64,000 nucleotides of DNA, taken from the NCBI GenBank assembly GCA_965214025.1, contig CBDCAW010000031.1, positions 1-64,000 of the forward strand, given 5' to 3'. Positions within the stretch are counted from its first letter, which is position 1; every line of letters begins with the position of its first letter. The position numbers and the translations under genes were made by a program. A model generated the notes under the pieces. It was given only the letters and a program-made list of their open reading frames with translations. It had not been told where the DNA came from and did not search any database. This DNA comes from Granulosicoccus sp965214025 (GTDB lineage Bacteria > Pseudomonadota > Gammaproteobacteria > Granulosicoccales > Granulosicoccaceae). Below, one piece after another: positions 29,201 through 38,222 of this stretch.

Positions 29201-31507
29201 AAAGCGCGAGTCCACCGCGAACACACCGTTGGCCGCCGCCGCCGAGCTGGCGGGTGCGCGTAGCGGCGGGCTCGATACCGGCTGTACCGCGAACCGATCG
29301 GCTTCGGCGGTATAGCCCGCGGTGGCAAGGTACGAGGCCACGTACACCGTATCGGCAGTGATCGCCACCGGCTGTGGGAATACAAGTTCCTGCCAGCCCG
29401 TCTCGCTCTCGTCAGTGAAGGTACCGGTGGCCAGACGCGTCCCGTCGGTGCTCCATAGCGAGCCTGTGTGAGTACCGGTGTCGATACCGGACTTGTAGAA
29501 GCGAACACCTGCCACGTAACCATCGATGGCGGATTCGAAGCGCACTCCCAGCTCCAGGGGCGACGTGGTACGGAAGGCATCCACCCTCGGTAGCGGTCCA
29601 TCGCCGAACAGCGTGCAGGGGCACCCGATGTCTACATCGATCGATGCAGGCTCGCCGAGGTTGCCGCTGTCGTCGACGGCCCGTACCATGAAAGTCTGCG
29701 TACCGCGTGCGAGAGGCGAGCCGGTGTAGCTCCACGACCTTCTGCCGTCAGCGGGATGCCAGCGGGAACCGCCATCGAGCGATACTTCCACCGCGGCGAC
29801 CACTCCGCCGCCACTGTCGATCGCCGAACCACTGAGCGTGACGCGCTCGCCGTGTCTGAACGCGGCGGACTCGCCCGGCGATTCGATCGACACCGACGGT
29901 GCACGCGCATCGGTGCTCGCACTGGCCGCGATCAGGCCGGTTGCAAGCGACGCCGGCTGCACACCCATGTCGGCGAGTACGTTCACGGTCGCCTGTTGCA
30001 TGGCCGGATCGACGGGCGCCTCGAGGCCATCGTGATAGTCGTCCAGACCCCACGACCACTGCACGGTGCCCGCGCCGAACACCAGCGCCCCACTGGCCGC
30101 ACGATACATCATCAGGTGGTGGGTGGCTTCCTCCACCGCGACCGTCTGGCCGTAGTCGATCAGGCGCTCCGGCACGGTCTCGGTGGTACGCGACATACGA
30201 AATGCACCGGGCGGGCGGAAGCCGTTGTCCAGGTCTTCGTCCCATTCATAGCCGAGCGTGCCCAGCGGGAAGGTGGCCTCGGTGCCCGGTATCAGCGAAG
30301 CCACCCGGGTATCGCGCCAGAATCGCAGATCGCCGTATTCCGCCGGCACCTTCAGCGAATACGTGCAGCAATTGACCGTGAAGAAAGTGCCGGTAAGTTC
30401 GTTTTCGGGGCGCCCGCCGTCCGCCGGTGGGCTGAATCGCGGATCACGCCAGGTGCCGGTCCATTCCGGGCTCGGATCGATCTTCGCGCCACTCTTGGTT
30501 TCCTTGTAGGAGACCAGCGTGCGATGGTCCGTGTCGCTGCCGTCGATCGAGGGTTCCCAGCGAGTTTTCCAGTAGACCTCGTTGCCGCTGGCGAAGATCA
30601 GGTTCACGCCGGCATCGCGAGCCGCCTCGATCGTCGCGCGCTGCCTGCCGGACCAGTATTCATCGTGCCCGACTGACAGGAAGACGTCGTGATCGAGAAA
30701 CTGTGACGGCTCCGCTCGGTCGGTATCGACACCGGATACATACGAGACATCGTAGCCATTGCGCTCGAGCCAGCGGATCATCGCGTATTCGCTGCCGAAG
30801 AAGCTGTCACGCCCGTCAGGCGTGTTGCCGCGTGCGAACATGGGCCGGTTGTAGCTGGCCTTGTAGGCCCGGCCGTTCGGGCCGCCGTAGTACATCGAGC
30901 GATCGCCGTAATTGTTGTAGGCCTGCCAGGTGGTATCCGAGGTCTGGAACAGGACATCGGAGCTTCTGGCATCGTCACGCACCACGAATACGACATGGCT
31001 GTCACCACCGGTATCAGGTCTGCGCAGGCGTGCGATGTACACGCCCGATACCGCATCCGCAGGTACGTTCCACGTGGCGGACAAGCCCCAGTTGCCACAA
31101 TCCAACAGGTGGCTGGCGGCTTCGGTCAGGCAGTCGGGCTGCGTTTGCGGCAAGCGGGCCGACGGGGCAAGGGTGTCAACCAGGCGGGCTCCGTCTCCGC
31201 CGTACCAGCCCATGCGATAGATGAGCAAGGCGTAGTCGCTGGCGTCGGTGTCGACCTTGAAGCCGATCGATTCGCCGACGTTGACACTCATGTCAGTGGA
31301 GAACCCCTGGATCGACAGGTCCCCGTTGCGGCCGATGTCCCACTCGTTCGAGGGTGTGCCGGGCTTCGAATTCTCGCACACGATCGGGTTCGACCCGGGT
31401 TCGCACGGGTCGGCCGCGGCCGGTGCCACCGCCGCAAAGAGCCCGGCAATGATGCACCAAAGCGCAAGCCCGGACCTGCGTAGGCTGCCGATGTCGAATC
31501 TGTACAC
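26225..31507 (-). CDS. Large secreted protein: N,N-dimethylformamidase-like domain plus Ig-like and DUF4082 repeats
   Basis: 1760 residues with a signal peptide (LALWCIIAGLFAAVAPAAA, cleavage near ADPCEP). Residues of about 40-500 resemble the beta-subunit-like domain of N,N-dimethylformamidase, including ALLIYRMGWYGGDGARLV, SVGHDEYWSGRQR and LVFGAGTVQWSWGLDD. Then come one Ig-like domain and five DUF4082 domains, each with a RFYKS..NTGxHxGSLW core and a GWQ...F / YVxSYxAPEGHYSAT segment. Three SbsA/Big_5 Ig-like domains lie between the first four DUF4082 copies. The start codon is GTG. It ends with NYWITPIYELP and has no sorting signal. The role is unknown; surface or secreted glycan or amide hydrolase is a guess. 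It is divergent from the plus-strand operon. Confidence 0.85.
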   Translation of the reverse strand: MYRFDIGSLRRSGLALWCIIAGLFAAVAPAAADPCEPGSNPIVCENSKPGTPSNEWDIGRNGDLSIQGFSTDMSVNVGESIGFKVDTDASDYALLIYRMGWYGGDGARLVDTLAPSARLPQTQPDCLTEAASHLLDCGNWGLSATWNVPADAVSGVYIARLRRPDTGGDSHVVFVVRDDARSSDVLFQTSDTTWQAYNNYGDRSMYYGGPNGRAYKASYNRPMFARGNTPDGRDSFFGSEYAMIRWLERNGYDVSYVSGVDTDRAEPSQFLDHDVFLSVGHDEYWSGRQRATIEAARDAGVNLIFASGNEVYWKTRWEPSIDGSDTDHRTLVSYKETKSGAKIDPSPEWTGTWRDPRFSPPADGGRPENELTGTFFTVNCCTYSLKVPAEYGDLRFWRDTRVASLIPGTEATFPLGTLGYEWDEDLDNGFRPPGAFRMSRTTETVPERLIDYGQTVAVEEATHHLMMYRAASGALVFGAGTVQWSWGLDDYHDGLEAPVDPAMQQATVNVLADMGVQPASLATGLIAASASTDARAPSVSIESPGESAAFRHGERVTLSGSAIDSGGGVVAAVEVSLDGGSRWHPADGRRSWSYTGSPLARGTQTFMVRAVDDSGNLGEPASIDVDIGCPCTLFGDGPLPRVDAFRTTSPLELGVRFESAIDGYVAGVRFYKSGIDTGTHTGSLWSTDGTRLATGTFTDESETGWQELVFPQPVAITADTVYVASYLATAGYTAEADRFAVQPVSSPPLRAPASSAAAANGVFAVDSRFPDQSFGDTNYWVDVVFSDVALPDTNPPSVIAIAPLDGTSSVAIDTLITVTADEAIDATDLSVELVTGDGRAVAGSLAYDAETLSVTFTPSAPLASNENYTVSASLSDLAGNTMATPAVASFRTSQPDGAVPALWNDSDVPTIIAANDTSSIELGMKFVAREELDITGVRFYKSATNTGTHKGSLWSESGDLLGRVTFGDETRAGWQQASFAEPIRIAQGTTYVISYLAPEGHYSATGGYFDRAHDSGPLSAPASASVGGNGVYAYGGGGFPTQSSNRTNYWVTPVYERLPDTRGPTLLSSVPADGASSVALNTDISVRFDEPVQRSSIDIRVISNSGAEVSGSLEYDAASTTATFTPAAPLALGSGHRVEVSATDLIGNTTAEPASFDFRTRRPDGSVAALWNDGDRPAIADAGDSAAVELGMKFVTARPVAITGVRFYKSVANSGVHTGSLWSASGTLLARLRFTGESSAGWQQGTFATSVTIEPGQTYVVSYHAPEGHYSATPEFFNRSLTKGPLTAPSAASVGGNGVYAYGNGGFPSRSSRRTNYWVSAVYEDLPDTTPPEPVATTPGGGASSVALDTEVSVLFDEPVNTSSISMTLTDGDGTRVPGSVTSEDDARRVLYETDDALAPGTRYRVAISASDTAGNALSTPLRFTFRTHEPAGAVNALWDDAERPDVEDSGDANAIEVGTKFVADQDLDITGIRFYKAATNTGVHVGSLWDATGALLGRVTFAGESASGWQQAMFATPVRILRGQRYVVSYHAPEGHYSATGNYFEQARSNGPLTALASSASGGNGVYEYGSSGFPSSSFNQTSYWVTPVYEKVSAPADAGTGLWDYSAVPDIVDTRDDNSIEVGVSFVADRDLDIVGLRFYKSAANTGLHIGSLWDVSGALLAQLTFDNETSTGWQEARFADPVRIYAGDTHVASYLAPEGRYSATGRYFERAFTNGPLSAPASTAGGGNGLYRYGDGGFPLFSYNKTNYWITPIYELP

Positions 31508-31871
31508 AGGCGTGATCTCGATGATGACTTGCTCCCGGTTGAACTACACGCCCGGCGCTCTAGCCCTCGGCGCGGCGTCCTGGCCCCCAAACCAGCTGAT
31601 CGGCGCCATGCCCGGGTGAGGCGAGGTTCACTGTTTGAACTTGTGATGTGTTCGGCAGAAGACACTGGAATTCCCGGGGCTTGCGAACAAATGCCCGATT
31701 GCAGCGCCACCGGTACTCAGTGATTGTCGGGACAGGGTCGCTGTACCTCTATCGGCTCTGTACCGAAGCCAGATCGACATCAGTGCCGACATGCGCCGGT
31801 TTCACGGCATACGAAGGAGAAGTGCCTGTCGAAGTCCGCCTGGTTGCGGCGGCGGATGGGCACGCTGGACA
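31508..31871. promoter_or_regulatory. Divergent intergenic region between secreted protein and plus-strand operon
   Basis: About 364 bases separate two genes that start in opposite directions, so promoters for both should lie here. Short open frames are present but have no recognisable content. I could not pick a convincing -35/-10 pair, operator or riboswitch by eye. Confidence 0.4.
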
Positions 31872-34541
31872 ATGAATCTTCGGATGGATGCACCACTAGC
31901 CCGGCTGTTCGTCGACAACCCACACCCGTTCACCATCCGGCAGCAACCGGTATCGATCGGCGTTCCGCTCGCGCAAGGCATGCTCCGGGCTACTGACCAG
32001 CTGTGTCTGCAAGACGCTGCTCGGGAACCGGTACCGCACGCTGCGACGGTACTGTCGCGCTGGCACGATGGCAGCGTCCGCTGGGTGCTGATGGAGTGGC
32101 TCGCCGGTGCCGAACCGGCTCAACGAATCATGCTGGAGCTGACAAGGGCTGACAGACCAGGCACTGCGCACACGCCACCGCACGAGTGGCCGTCGGATCG
32201 TGCTTCCGACCAGGATTCCCCGATTCCTGCCCACTTCGATGCCGGGGAGCTGGTCTACCGTCTGGAATCTGCCGAGGGGCAGTTGCTGGCGATGGCCGGG
32301 GTGCAGGACACCATCGCGGTGGCAGGTGCGAGCAAGTCATCGCACCCGAGCCTGGAGCTGATCGACGCCGACGATCGCCAGCTGACGTTCGAGGTGGTCG
32401 AGCAGCGCTGGCTCACCGATCAATCGGGTCATCGGGCTACGCTTGTTTCGATAGCCGATGGTGGTAGCGACCCTGCGGCGCACGCGCTGCGGGCTACCGT
32501 ACGGCAGACCTTTCACACCGGAAACCCCACGTGTCGGGTCGAGATCAGTCTGCACAATACGCAGGCGGCGCTGCACCCCGGGGGGCTGTGGGACCTGGGC
32601 GACCCGGGCTCGTTCCGGTTCAAGCGCTGTGCACTGATCATGCCGCTCGCCGACGACGCTACCGTCGAGTGGCAATTGAACGCCGGTGATCCCTGGCAGG
32701 CCGTCGTTTTCGGTACGTTCTCGATCACGCAGGCGAGCAGCGGTGGGGACCACTGGAACAGCCCGGTGCATGTGGATGCGAAGGGTGATCATGACCTTCC
32801 GTTTCGCGGGTACGAGGTGCATGGCGGCTCGGCCAGCGTGATTACCGGCAAGCGTTGCACACCGGCCTTGCGTTGGTGCTCCTCGGCACTGCCCGTCACG
32901 CTTCGACCGGAGAGCTTCTGGCAGAGTTTCCCCCGTGCCCTGAGCGTGGAGGCTCGAACCTGCCGCATGGAGCTGTTTCCGGCATTCGATGACGTGATGC
33001 ACGAACTGCAAGGTGGAGAGACGACGACGTCGGTGTTCCATCTGGCCTTCACTGAGCAAGTCGATGCACTGGACTGGGTCGAACACCCGTTGCAGATCAG
33101 CCTTGATCCTGCCTGCGTGTTTCGCAGCGAGGCACTGGGCGATTGGCACGACAGGGCATTGGACGAGCGCTATTCGGCACTGCTCGCGCATGGCATCGAA
33201 GGTTCGCAATCGTTCTTCGCAAAACGCGAGATGATCGACGAGTACGGCTGGCGACACTTCGGCGAGCTCTACGCGGACCATGAAACCTGGCAGCGCGAGG
33301 TGGTTGGCATCTTCGTTTCACACTACAACAACCAGTATGACGCGATCGCAGGCTTTGCCCGCCAGTTTCTGCAGACGGGAGACGTGCGCTGGTTCGTGCT
33401 GATGCGTGACCTGGCACGTCATGTACTGGATATCGATCTGTATCGAACCGATGCGGATAGGCTCGAATACAACCAGGGGCTGTTCTGGCATACGGATCAC
33501 TACGTGCAGGCGCACACGGCCACTCACCGTACCTATTCGCGCCTGCAGAATCCCGAGCACCCCGAATCGACCGGTGGCGGCCCGGGCGGCCAGCACTGCT
33601 ACACATCGGGGCTGCGCCTGTACCACCAGCTCACCGGCGACAGCCGTGCGCGCGATGCCGTGTTCGACCTCGCACGCTGGATGGGATTCGTCTATGACGG
33701 TACCGGCTCGATGTTCGAGCAGGCGAGGCTGAGCCTGAAAGGCGAGCTGCCGACGTTCCTGAAACTGCTCCGGGGCCAGAAAGTGCTGCGGTACCGCTAC
33801 CCGCTCGATCGCGGTGTGGGTAACTACATTCGCGCATTGCTGGATTGCTTCGAACTCGATGGCAGCCGGCGCCACCTCGACAAGGCTGCCGCGATCATCA
33901 AGGAAACGCTCGGGCCTGCCGATGTCATCGAGGAGCGCGGGCTGGATGATGTCGAGGGCACCTGGTTCTATACCGTGCTCCTGCAGGCGGTGGTGAGCTA
34001 TCTCGACGTCAAGCGCCAGGCCGGCCAGCTGGATGCCGACTTCTGCTATGCACACGCGTCACTGTTGCATTACGCACGCTGGATGGCGCGTCATGAAAGG
34101 CCGTATCTGGAGGTGCGTGAACGCTTGGAATTTCCCAATGATACCTGGGCGGCACAGGATGCCCGCAAGGCCAGTGTGCTGCATGCGGCCTATCGGTACT
34201 CGGCGGACCACCGGGAACCGCTGCTGGCGGCCGCGAAGCGCTTCAGGGACTATGTCGTGAACGCCCTGGAGGGCTCGGACACCGTGCACTACACACGCAT
34301 CCAGGCCATCCTGCTGCAAAACCATGGGCCGGTGGGCCACGTGTGGGAGACTCTGCCGGCACCGGCGATCGAGCCGAGTGGCGGGTTCGAGTACGTCGAC
34401 TCGCACGCTACCTTTGGTTCGCACACCCGTCGGTGTGCGAAAACCTGGTGGCATTGCCTGCGCTCCTTTTCACCGCGTCGGGAGGCGGCCTGGCTGAAAT
34501 GCCGTCTGCCCCAGCGCGGCAAAGGCGAGAGCAGCCGATGA
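31872..34541 (+). CDS. RIFT-barrel protein related to exo-rhamnogalacturonan lyase (PcRGLX/YetA-like)
   Basis: 889 residues. The N-terminal part (FTIRQQPVSIGVPLAQGML, VLSRWHDGSVRWVLMEWL) fits the RIFT-barrel domain of the PcRGLX/YetA family. The C-terminal half is an alpha/alpha-barrel-like region with HTDHYVQAHTATHRTYSR, GGPGGQHCYTSGLRLYHQLT and VGNYIRALLDCFELDGSR. These families include polysaccharide lyases. No signal peptide is evident at 31872 or at the alternative ATG 31884, so it is probably cytoplasmic unless exported otherwise. The stop overlaps the next gene (ATGA). It may trim or recycle the glycan made by this locus (inference). Confidence 0.72.
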   Translation: MNLRMDAPLARLFVDNPHPFTIRQQPVSIGVPLAQGMLRATDQLCLQDAAREPVPHAATVLSRWHDGSVRWVLMEWLAGAEPAQRIMLELTRADRPGTAHTPPHEWPSDRASDQDSPIPAHFDAGELVYRLESAEGQLLAMAGVQDTIAVAGASKSSHPSLELIDADDRQLTFEVVEQRWLTDQSGHRATLVSIADGGSDPAAHALRATVRQTFHTGNPTCRVEISLHNTQAALHPGGLWDLGDPGSFRFKRCALIMPLADDATVEWQLNAGDPWQAVVFGTFSITQASSGGDHWNSPVHVDAKGDHDLPFRGYEVHGGSASVITGKRCTPALRWCSSALPVTLRPESFWQSFPRALSVEARTCRMELFPAFDDVMHELQGGETTTSVFHLAFTEQVDALDWVEHPLQISLDPACVFRSEALGDWHDRALDERYSALLAHGIEGSQSFFAKREMIDEYGWRHFGELYADHETWQREVVGIFVSHYNNQYDAIAGFARQFLQTGDVRWFVLMRDLARHVLDIDLYRTDADRLEYNQGLFWHTDHYVQAHTATHRTYSRLQNPEHPESTGGGPGGQHCYTSGLRLYHQLTGDSRARDAVFDLARWMGFVYDGTGSMFEQARLSLKGELPTFLKLLRGQKVLRYRYPLDRGVGNYIRALLDCFELDGSRRHLDKAAAIIKETLGPADVIEERGLDDVEGTWFYTVLLQAVVSYLDVKRQAGQLDADFCYAHASLLHYARWMARHERPYLEVRERLEFPNDTWAAQDARKASVLHAAYRYSADHREPLLAAAKRFRDYVVNALEGSDTVHYTRIQAILLQNHGPVGHVWETLPAPAIEPSGGFEYVDSHATFGSHTRRCAKTWWHCLRSFSPRREAAWLKCRLPQRGKGESSR

Positions 34542-35542
34542 ACACGCTGTTCGTCATACCGCACCAGGGACGCACCGGGCTGTTGCGCCAGACGCTGCAG
34601 TCGGTGGCCGATCAGATCGGCCATGCCGGCGCGTTCGAGGCGGTTGTCGTCACCAAGGAGGCGGCGCTGGAAATCAATCCACTGCTGTGCGGCGGGACCG
34701 GCGAGGAGTTGCCCGTCACCGTGATGCACGTCAGCCGCGAGCTCACCATTTCCGCACAACGCAACCTGGGTGCCCGACAGGCCAAGAGCGATCATCTGGC
34801 GTTCCTGGACGCCGACATCGAACTGGCGCGCGACTGGCTGGCCACGATGCAATATCTGCTGCAGGCCGACGAGAAGCGTGTGATCGTCAGTGCCGTTCAG
34901 CGCTGCCCCGCCAGACCGACCAGGCTGGAAGTGATTCGCACGGATCAGTCGAACGTGCACGTGGATGCGGATCTACAACACCTGCCGGGCAGGAACCTGT
35001 TCATGCGGCGCCGGCACTTCGATGCACTGGAAGGCTTCCCGGAGCATCTGAGCACCTGCGAGGACTACCATTTCACCTCCCGTGCAGCCCGGCTCGGAGC
35101 GCTCCACTACAGCTCGGCTTCCAGCTATGTGCATCTGGGTGAGGACAGGCACCTGCTGCCGATGTTCATCAAGGAGATCTGGCGCGGCGCCTCGAACCTG
35201 CAGTCGACCCGAGGCCGCCCGGTAGGCTGGCTCGAATGGCCCAGCTTCATGGTGCCCGTGTGGATGGTGCTGGCTCTGCTCATCGCGTTCGGCGCTATGC
35301 TGACAGGTGCAGGCCTCGTCGTGGTGGGTGCCCTGGTGGCCTTTGTCGTACCGGCCCTGCTGTTCGCCGGCAGGCTTCGGCGCAAGACCGACAGTGAGGT
35401 CGGGCTGGTCCGGATGACGCTGTTCTACGGCCTCTATTTCACCGCCCGTGGGCTGGGCATGTTCATCGAGGCGCTGAAGGCCCTCGCGAAGCGTTCGTTC
35501 AGGCGCACCGGGAACATCCAGCGCAGCGGTGAGATCCGCTGA
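34538..35542 (+). CDS. GT2-family glycosyltransferase with C-terminal membrane segments
   Basis: 334 residues from the ATG at 34538 (ATGA overlap). GT-A motifs are ISAQRNLGARQAKSDHLAFL and the DADIE metal site, then LPGRNLFMRRRHFDALEGFP and STCEDYHFTSRA (ED motif). Two or three hydrophobic helices follow (FMVPVWMVLALLIAFGAML and GLVVVGALVAFVVPALLF), anchoring it in the inner membrane. It probably adds a sugar to the lipid-linked unit; specificity is unknown. Confidence 0.85.
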   Translation: MNTLFVIPHQGRTGLLRQTLQSVADQIGHAGAFEAVVVTKEAALEINPLLCGGTGEELPVTVMHVSRELTISAQRNLGARQAKSDHLAFLDADIELARDWLATMQYLLQADEKRVIVSAVQRCPARPTRLEVIRTDQSNVHVDADLQHLPGRNLFMRRRHFDALEGFPEHLSTCEDYHFTSRAARLGALHYSSASSYVHLGEDRHLLPMFIKEIWRGASNLQSTRGRPVGWLEWPSFMVPVWMVLALLIAFGAMLTGAGLVVVGALVAFVVPALLFAGRLRRKTDSEVGLVRMTLFYGLYFTARGLGMFIEALKALAKRSFRRTGNIQRSGEIR

Positions 35543-35543
35543 C

Positions 35544-36716
35544 ATGGCTTCGAGGGATGCCGGACGCATCGAACGGTCCATCAATGTGCTGCAATTCATC
35601 TGCTCCACCGGCTTCTACGGTGCGGAAGGCTGGATTCTCGCGCTGGCCAACAACACGGACCGTTCGGCGGCCAGGCACCACCTCGCGGTGACGCGTGAAT
35701 GGGAAACGCACGATCTGGAACTGTCGAAGCGTTTCAGGGCGCTCGGCCTGCCGGTCCATGAACTGGCGCTGGCAGGCCGATTCGACATCCGGGTCATTCC
35801 CCGGCTGGTCAGGCTGATCCGCGAGAATGACATTCACGTGATTCACACGCACGGATACAAGTCCGACCTGCTCGGTGTGGTCGCTGCACGCATTGCCGGC
35901 ATAGGCAGTGTATGCACCCCGCACGGCTTCGAGAACGCGCGCGACTGGAAGCTGCGCGCCTACATCAGACTGGGCTGTGCCGCCTTCAGATTCTTCGACC
36001 GCGTCGTGCCACTCTCGCCGGAGTTGCTGGCCGACGTGCGGCGATACAAGGTGCCCGAGGCAAAGATCAAGTACATCGCCAACGGGGTCGACCTGAAACC
36101 GGTGGGCGCCATTCGCAGGCGACGCGAAGCGGAACGCGAGCATGGTACCGACACCGCACCCGTCATGGGGTATATCGGTCAGCTGATCGATCGGAAGAAC
36201 GTCAAGGATATCGTCAGTGCCTTCCAGACATTGGCGGCGACCATGCCGCGGCTGCGGCTGGTGATCGTCGGCGATGGCGACTGCCGACCCGCGCTGGAAG
36301 CCCAGGTGGCTACCTTGTCCTGTGCGGATCGGGTCGAATTCCGCGGCTTCGTGGATGATCCGCTCGAGCACCTGAGGCAATTCGATCTGTTCGTCATGTG
36401 TTCATCGCTGGAAGGCATTCCCCGGTGCCTGATGGAATCGATGGCAATGGGCGTACCCATCGTGGCCTACGATATCGCTGGAGTCGATCAGTTGATCACG
36501 CACGAGGTCACCGGCCTGCTGGCACCCCACGCCGATCTGACCGCACTGACGCGGCAGTGCCGGCGCCTGCTGTCGGACGAGGGGCTGTCGGCATCGATAG
36601 CGCAGGCGGCGAGCACGCGGGTGGATGCCGAGTTCTCCGCACAGCGTATGGCGGGTGCCTACCTTGCCATATTTCGCAAGCTGCTGAAGGACAGGTCGAA
36701 GACGCATGCACGCTGA
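35544..36716 (+). CDS. GT4-family glycosyltransferase
   Basis: 390 residues. The N-terminal region INVLQFICSTGFYGAEGWIL and HVIHTHGYKSDLLGVVAA is typical of GT4 acceptor domains. The donor domain has MGYIGQLIDRKNVKDIVSAF, LVIVGDGDCRPALE and SLEGIPRCLMESMAMGVPIV (E-x7-E-like). The ATG at 35544 follows the previous stop by one base; a GTG at 35529 would overlap it. It is cytosolic and forms part of the assembly series. Confidence 0.88.
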   Translation: MASRDAGRIERSINVLQFICSTGFYGAEGWILALANNTDRSAARHHLAVTREWETHDLELSKRFRALGLPVHELALAGRFDIRVIPRLVRLIRENDIHVIHTHGYKSDLLGVVAARIAGIGSVCTPHGFENARDWKLRAYIRLGCAAFRFFDRVVPLSPELLADVRRYKVPEAKIKYIANGVDLKPVGAIRRRREAEREHGTDTAPVMGYIGQLIDRKNVKDIVSAFQTLAATMPRLRLVIVGDGDCRPALEAQVATLSCADRVEFRGFVDDPLEHLRQFDLFVMCSSLEGIPRCLMESMAMGVPIVAYDIAGVDQLITHEVTGLLAPHADLTALTRQCRRLLSDEGLSASIAQAASTRVDAEFSAQRMAGAYLAIFRKLLKDRSKTHAR

Positions 36717-36794
36717 CGTCACAGGTAGCCGCATCAAGGTATCTCGTCCGGGCGTGGCGGGCCCCACCGTGCGATTGCACGGCCGGTGCGTGTG

Positions 36795-38222
36795 ATGCGC
36801 ATTCTGGTTCTGGCTCATCGCGTGCCGTATCCGCCCAACAAGGGCGAGAAGATACGCACCTATCATCAGATCGAATTCCTGCGTCGCTGTGGCCACCAGG
36901 TGACCGTCTACGCGGTAGGGAGTCAGGACGATTACGCGGACGCACTCGCACTGGCCAGTGCTCTGAACATCGAGGTCTGCGTCGATGGCGTGCTGTTCCG
37001 CTGGCTGCGCCTGCTGGCCGGGCTCATCACGAAACGGACCCTGAGCGTCTGCAACTTTCGCTCAAGCGGCTTGCAGCGGCGCTTCGATGAGCAGCTGCAG
37101 CACGAAGGCACCGATGCCATCCTGTGCACCGGCTCTGCGATGGCATCCTATGTGTTCGGCAATCGAATGCTGCGCGAGCCTATGGCCGGACAGCCGCTGT
37201 TGATCATGGACTTCATGGATCTCGATTCCGACAAATGGGATCAATACCGCAGGCACAGCCGCTTCCCGATGTCGCTGCTCTACCGGCGTGAAGCGTGGTT
37301 GCTGGAGCGCTACGAAAAGCGCATCAACGCGCGCTTCTCGAGTTGCCTGTTCGTCTCGCAGAACGAGGTGGATCTGTTTCTCGACAAGGGGCTTGCCGAA
37401 CCCGGAAGGGTGAGCGTGGTGGGTAACGGTGTCGATATGGAGGCCTTCCGGCCCGCTGCGAGCACGGAGGTGTCGACAGGTTCGTCACAGGGGTCATCGT
37501 CGGGTCTGTCGGCAGGGCCACCGGACGAGGTGTCATCCAGTTCGCGGGCAGGCTCACCATGCACAGCGCTTAAGCGCAAGGCATCGGCCGCCGTGCGTAT
37601 GCCGGACATGGTGTTCACCGGCGTCATGGACTACCGGCCCAACGAAGACGCGGTGTGTTGGTTCGTCGAAGACACCTGGAGGCTGCTGCGGCAGATCTGG
37701 CCAGAGGCAAGATTCACCATTGCAGGAATGTCCCCGAGCGAGAGGGTGCAACGGCTCGGCCGGGTGCCGGGCGTAGAGGTCACCGGCAAGGTCGACAGCG
37801 TTCTGCCGTACTTCCACCGCGCCAACCTGTTCGTGGCTCCGTTTCGTCTGGCCCGAGGCCTGCAGAACAAGGTGCTCCAGGCCTTCGCATCAGGGGTGCC
37901 CGTGATCACCTCGGCATCGGGCGCAGAAGGCATCGATTGCGAAGACGGCAGGCATCTGCTCATCGCGGAAACATCCGCCGACTATGTCGCGGCGATCGCT
38001 CGACTGATGAGTGAACCGGACTTGTACCATTGCCTTCGGGAAAATGCGCTGATGCTGGTCAGGCAGACGTACTCGTGGGACGCACAGAACCAGGGGTTGC
38101 TCGATATACTGCGCCCGGCTCGCATCATGAGCGAAGAGGGTGACGTCCGGGGGTGGAACGATCCGGCACCCGGTGTACACACGGTAGCGCCCGCTCGCCG
38201 CTTGCGCGGATCCGCCCCATGA
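36795..38222 (+). CDS. Sugar transferase, XrtA-associated type (TIGR03087-like), with low-complexity insert
   Basis: 475 residues starting MRILVLAHRVPYPPNKGEKI, the signature opening of this family, with MDFMDLDSDKWDQYR also typical. The donor domain shows MVFTGVMDYRPNEDAVCWFV, ARFTIAGMSPSERVQRL and FVAPFRLARGLQNKVLQAFA. Residues of about 220-265 are a Ser/Gly/Thr-rich insert (STGSSQGSSSGLSAGPPDEV) that interrupts the normal link between the two domains. A GTG at 36786 is a possible alternative start. The stop overlaps the next start (ATGA). The family is found in exosortase-A exopolysaccharide loci. Confidence 0.88.
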   Translation: MRILVLAHRVPYPPNKGEKIRTYHQIEFLRRCGHQVTVYAVGSQDDYADALALASALNIEVCVDGVLFRWLRLLAGLITKRTLSVCNFRSSGLQRRFDEQLQHEGTDAILCTGSAMASYVFGNRMLREPMAGQPLLIMDFMDLDSDKWDQYRRHSRFPMSLLYRREAWLLERYEKRINARFSSCLFVSQNEVDLFLDKGLAEPGRVSVVGNGVDMEAFRPAASTEVSTGSSQGSSSGLSAGPPDEVSSSSRAGSPCTALKRKASAAVRMPDMVFTGVMDYRPNEDAVCWFVEDTWRLLRQIWPEARFTIAGMSPSERVQRLGRVPGVEVTGKVDSVLPYFHRANLFVAPFRLARGLQNKVLQAFASGVPVITSASGAEGIDCEDGRHLLIAETSADYVAAIARLMSEPDLYHCLRENALMLVRQTYSWDAQNQGLLDILRPARIMSEEGDVRGWNDPAPGVHTVAPARRLRGSAP

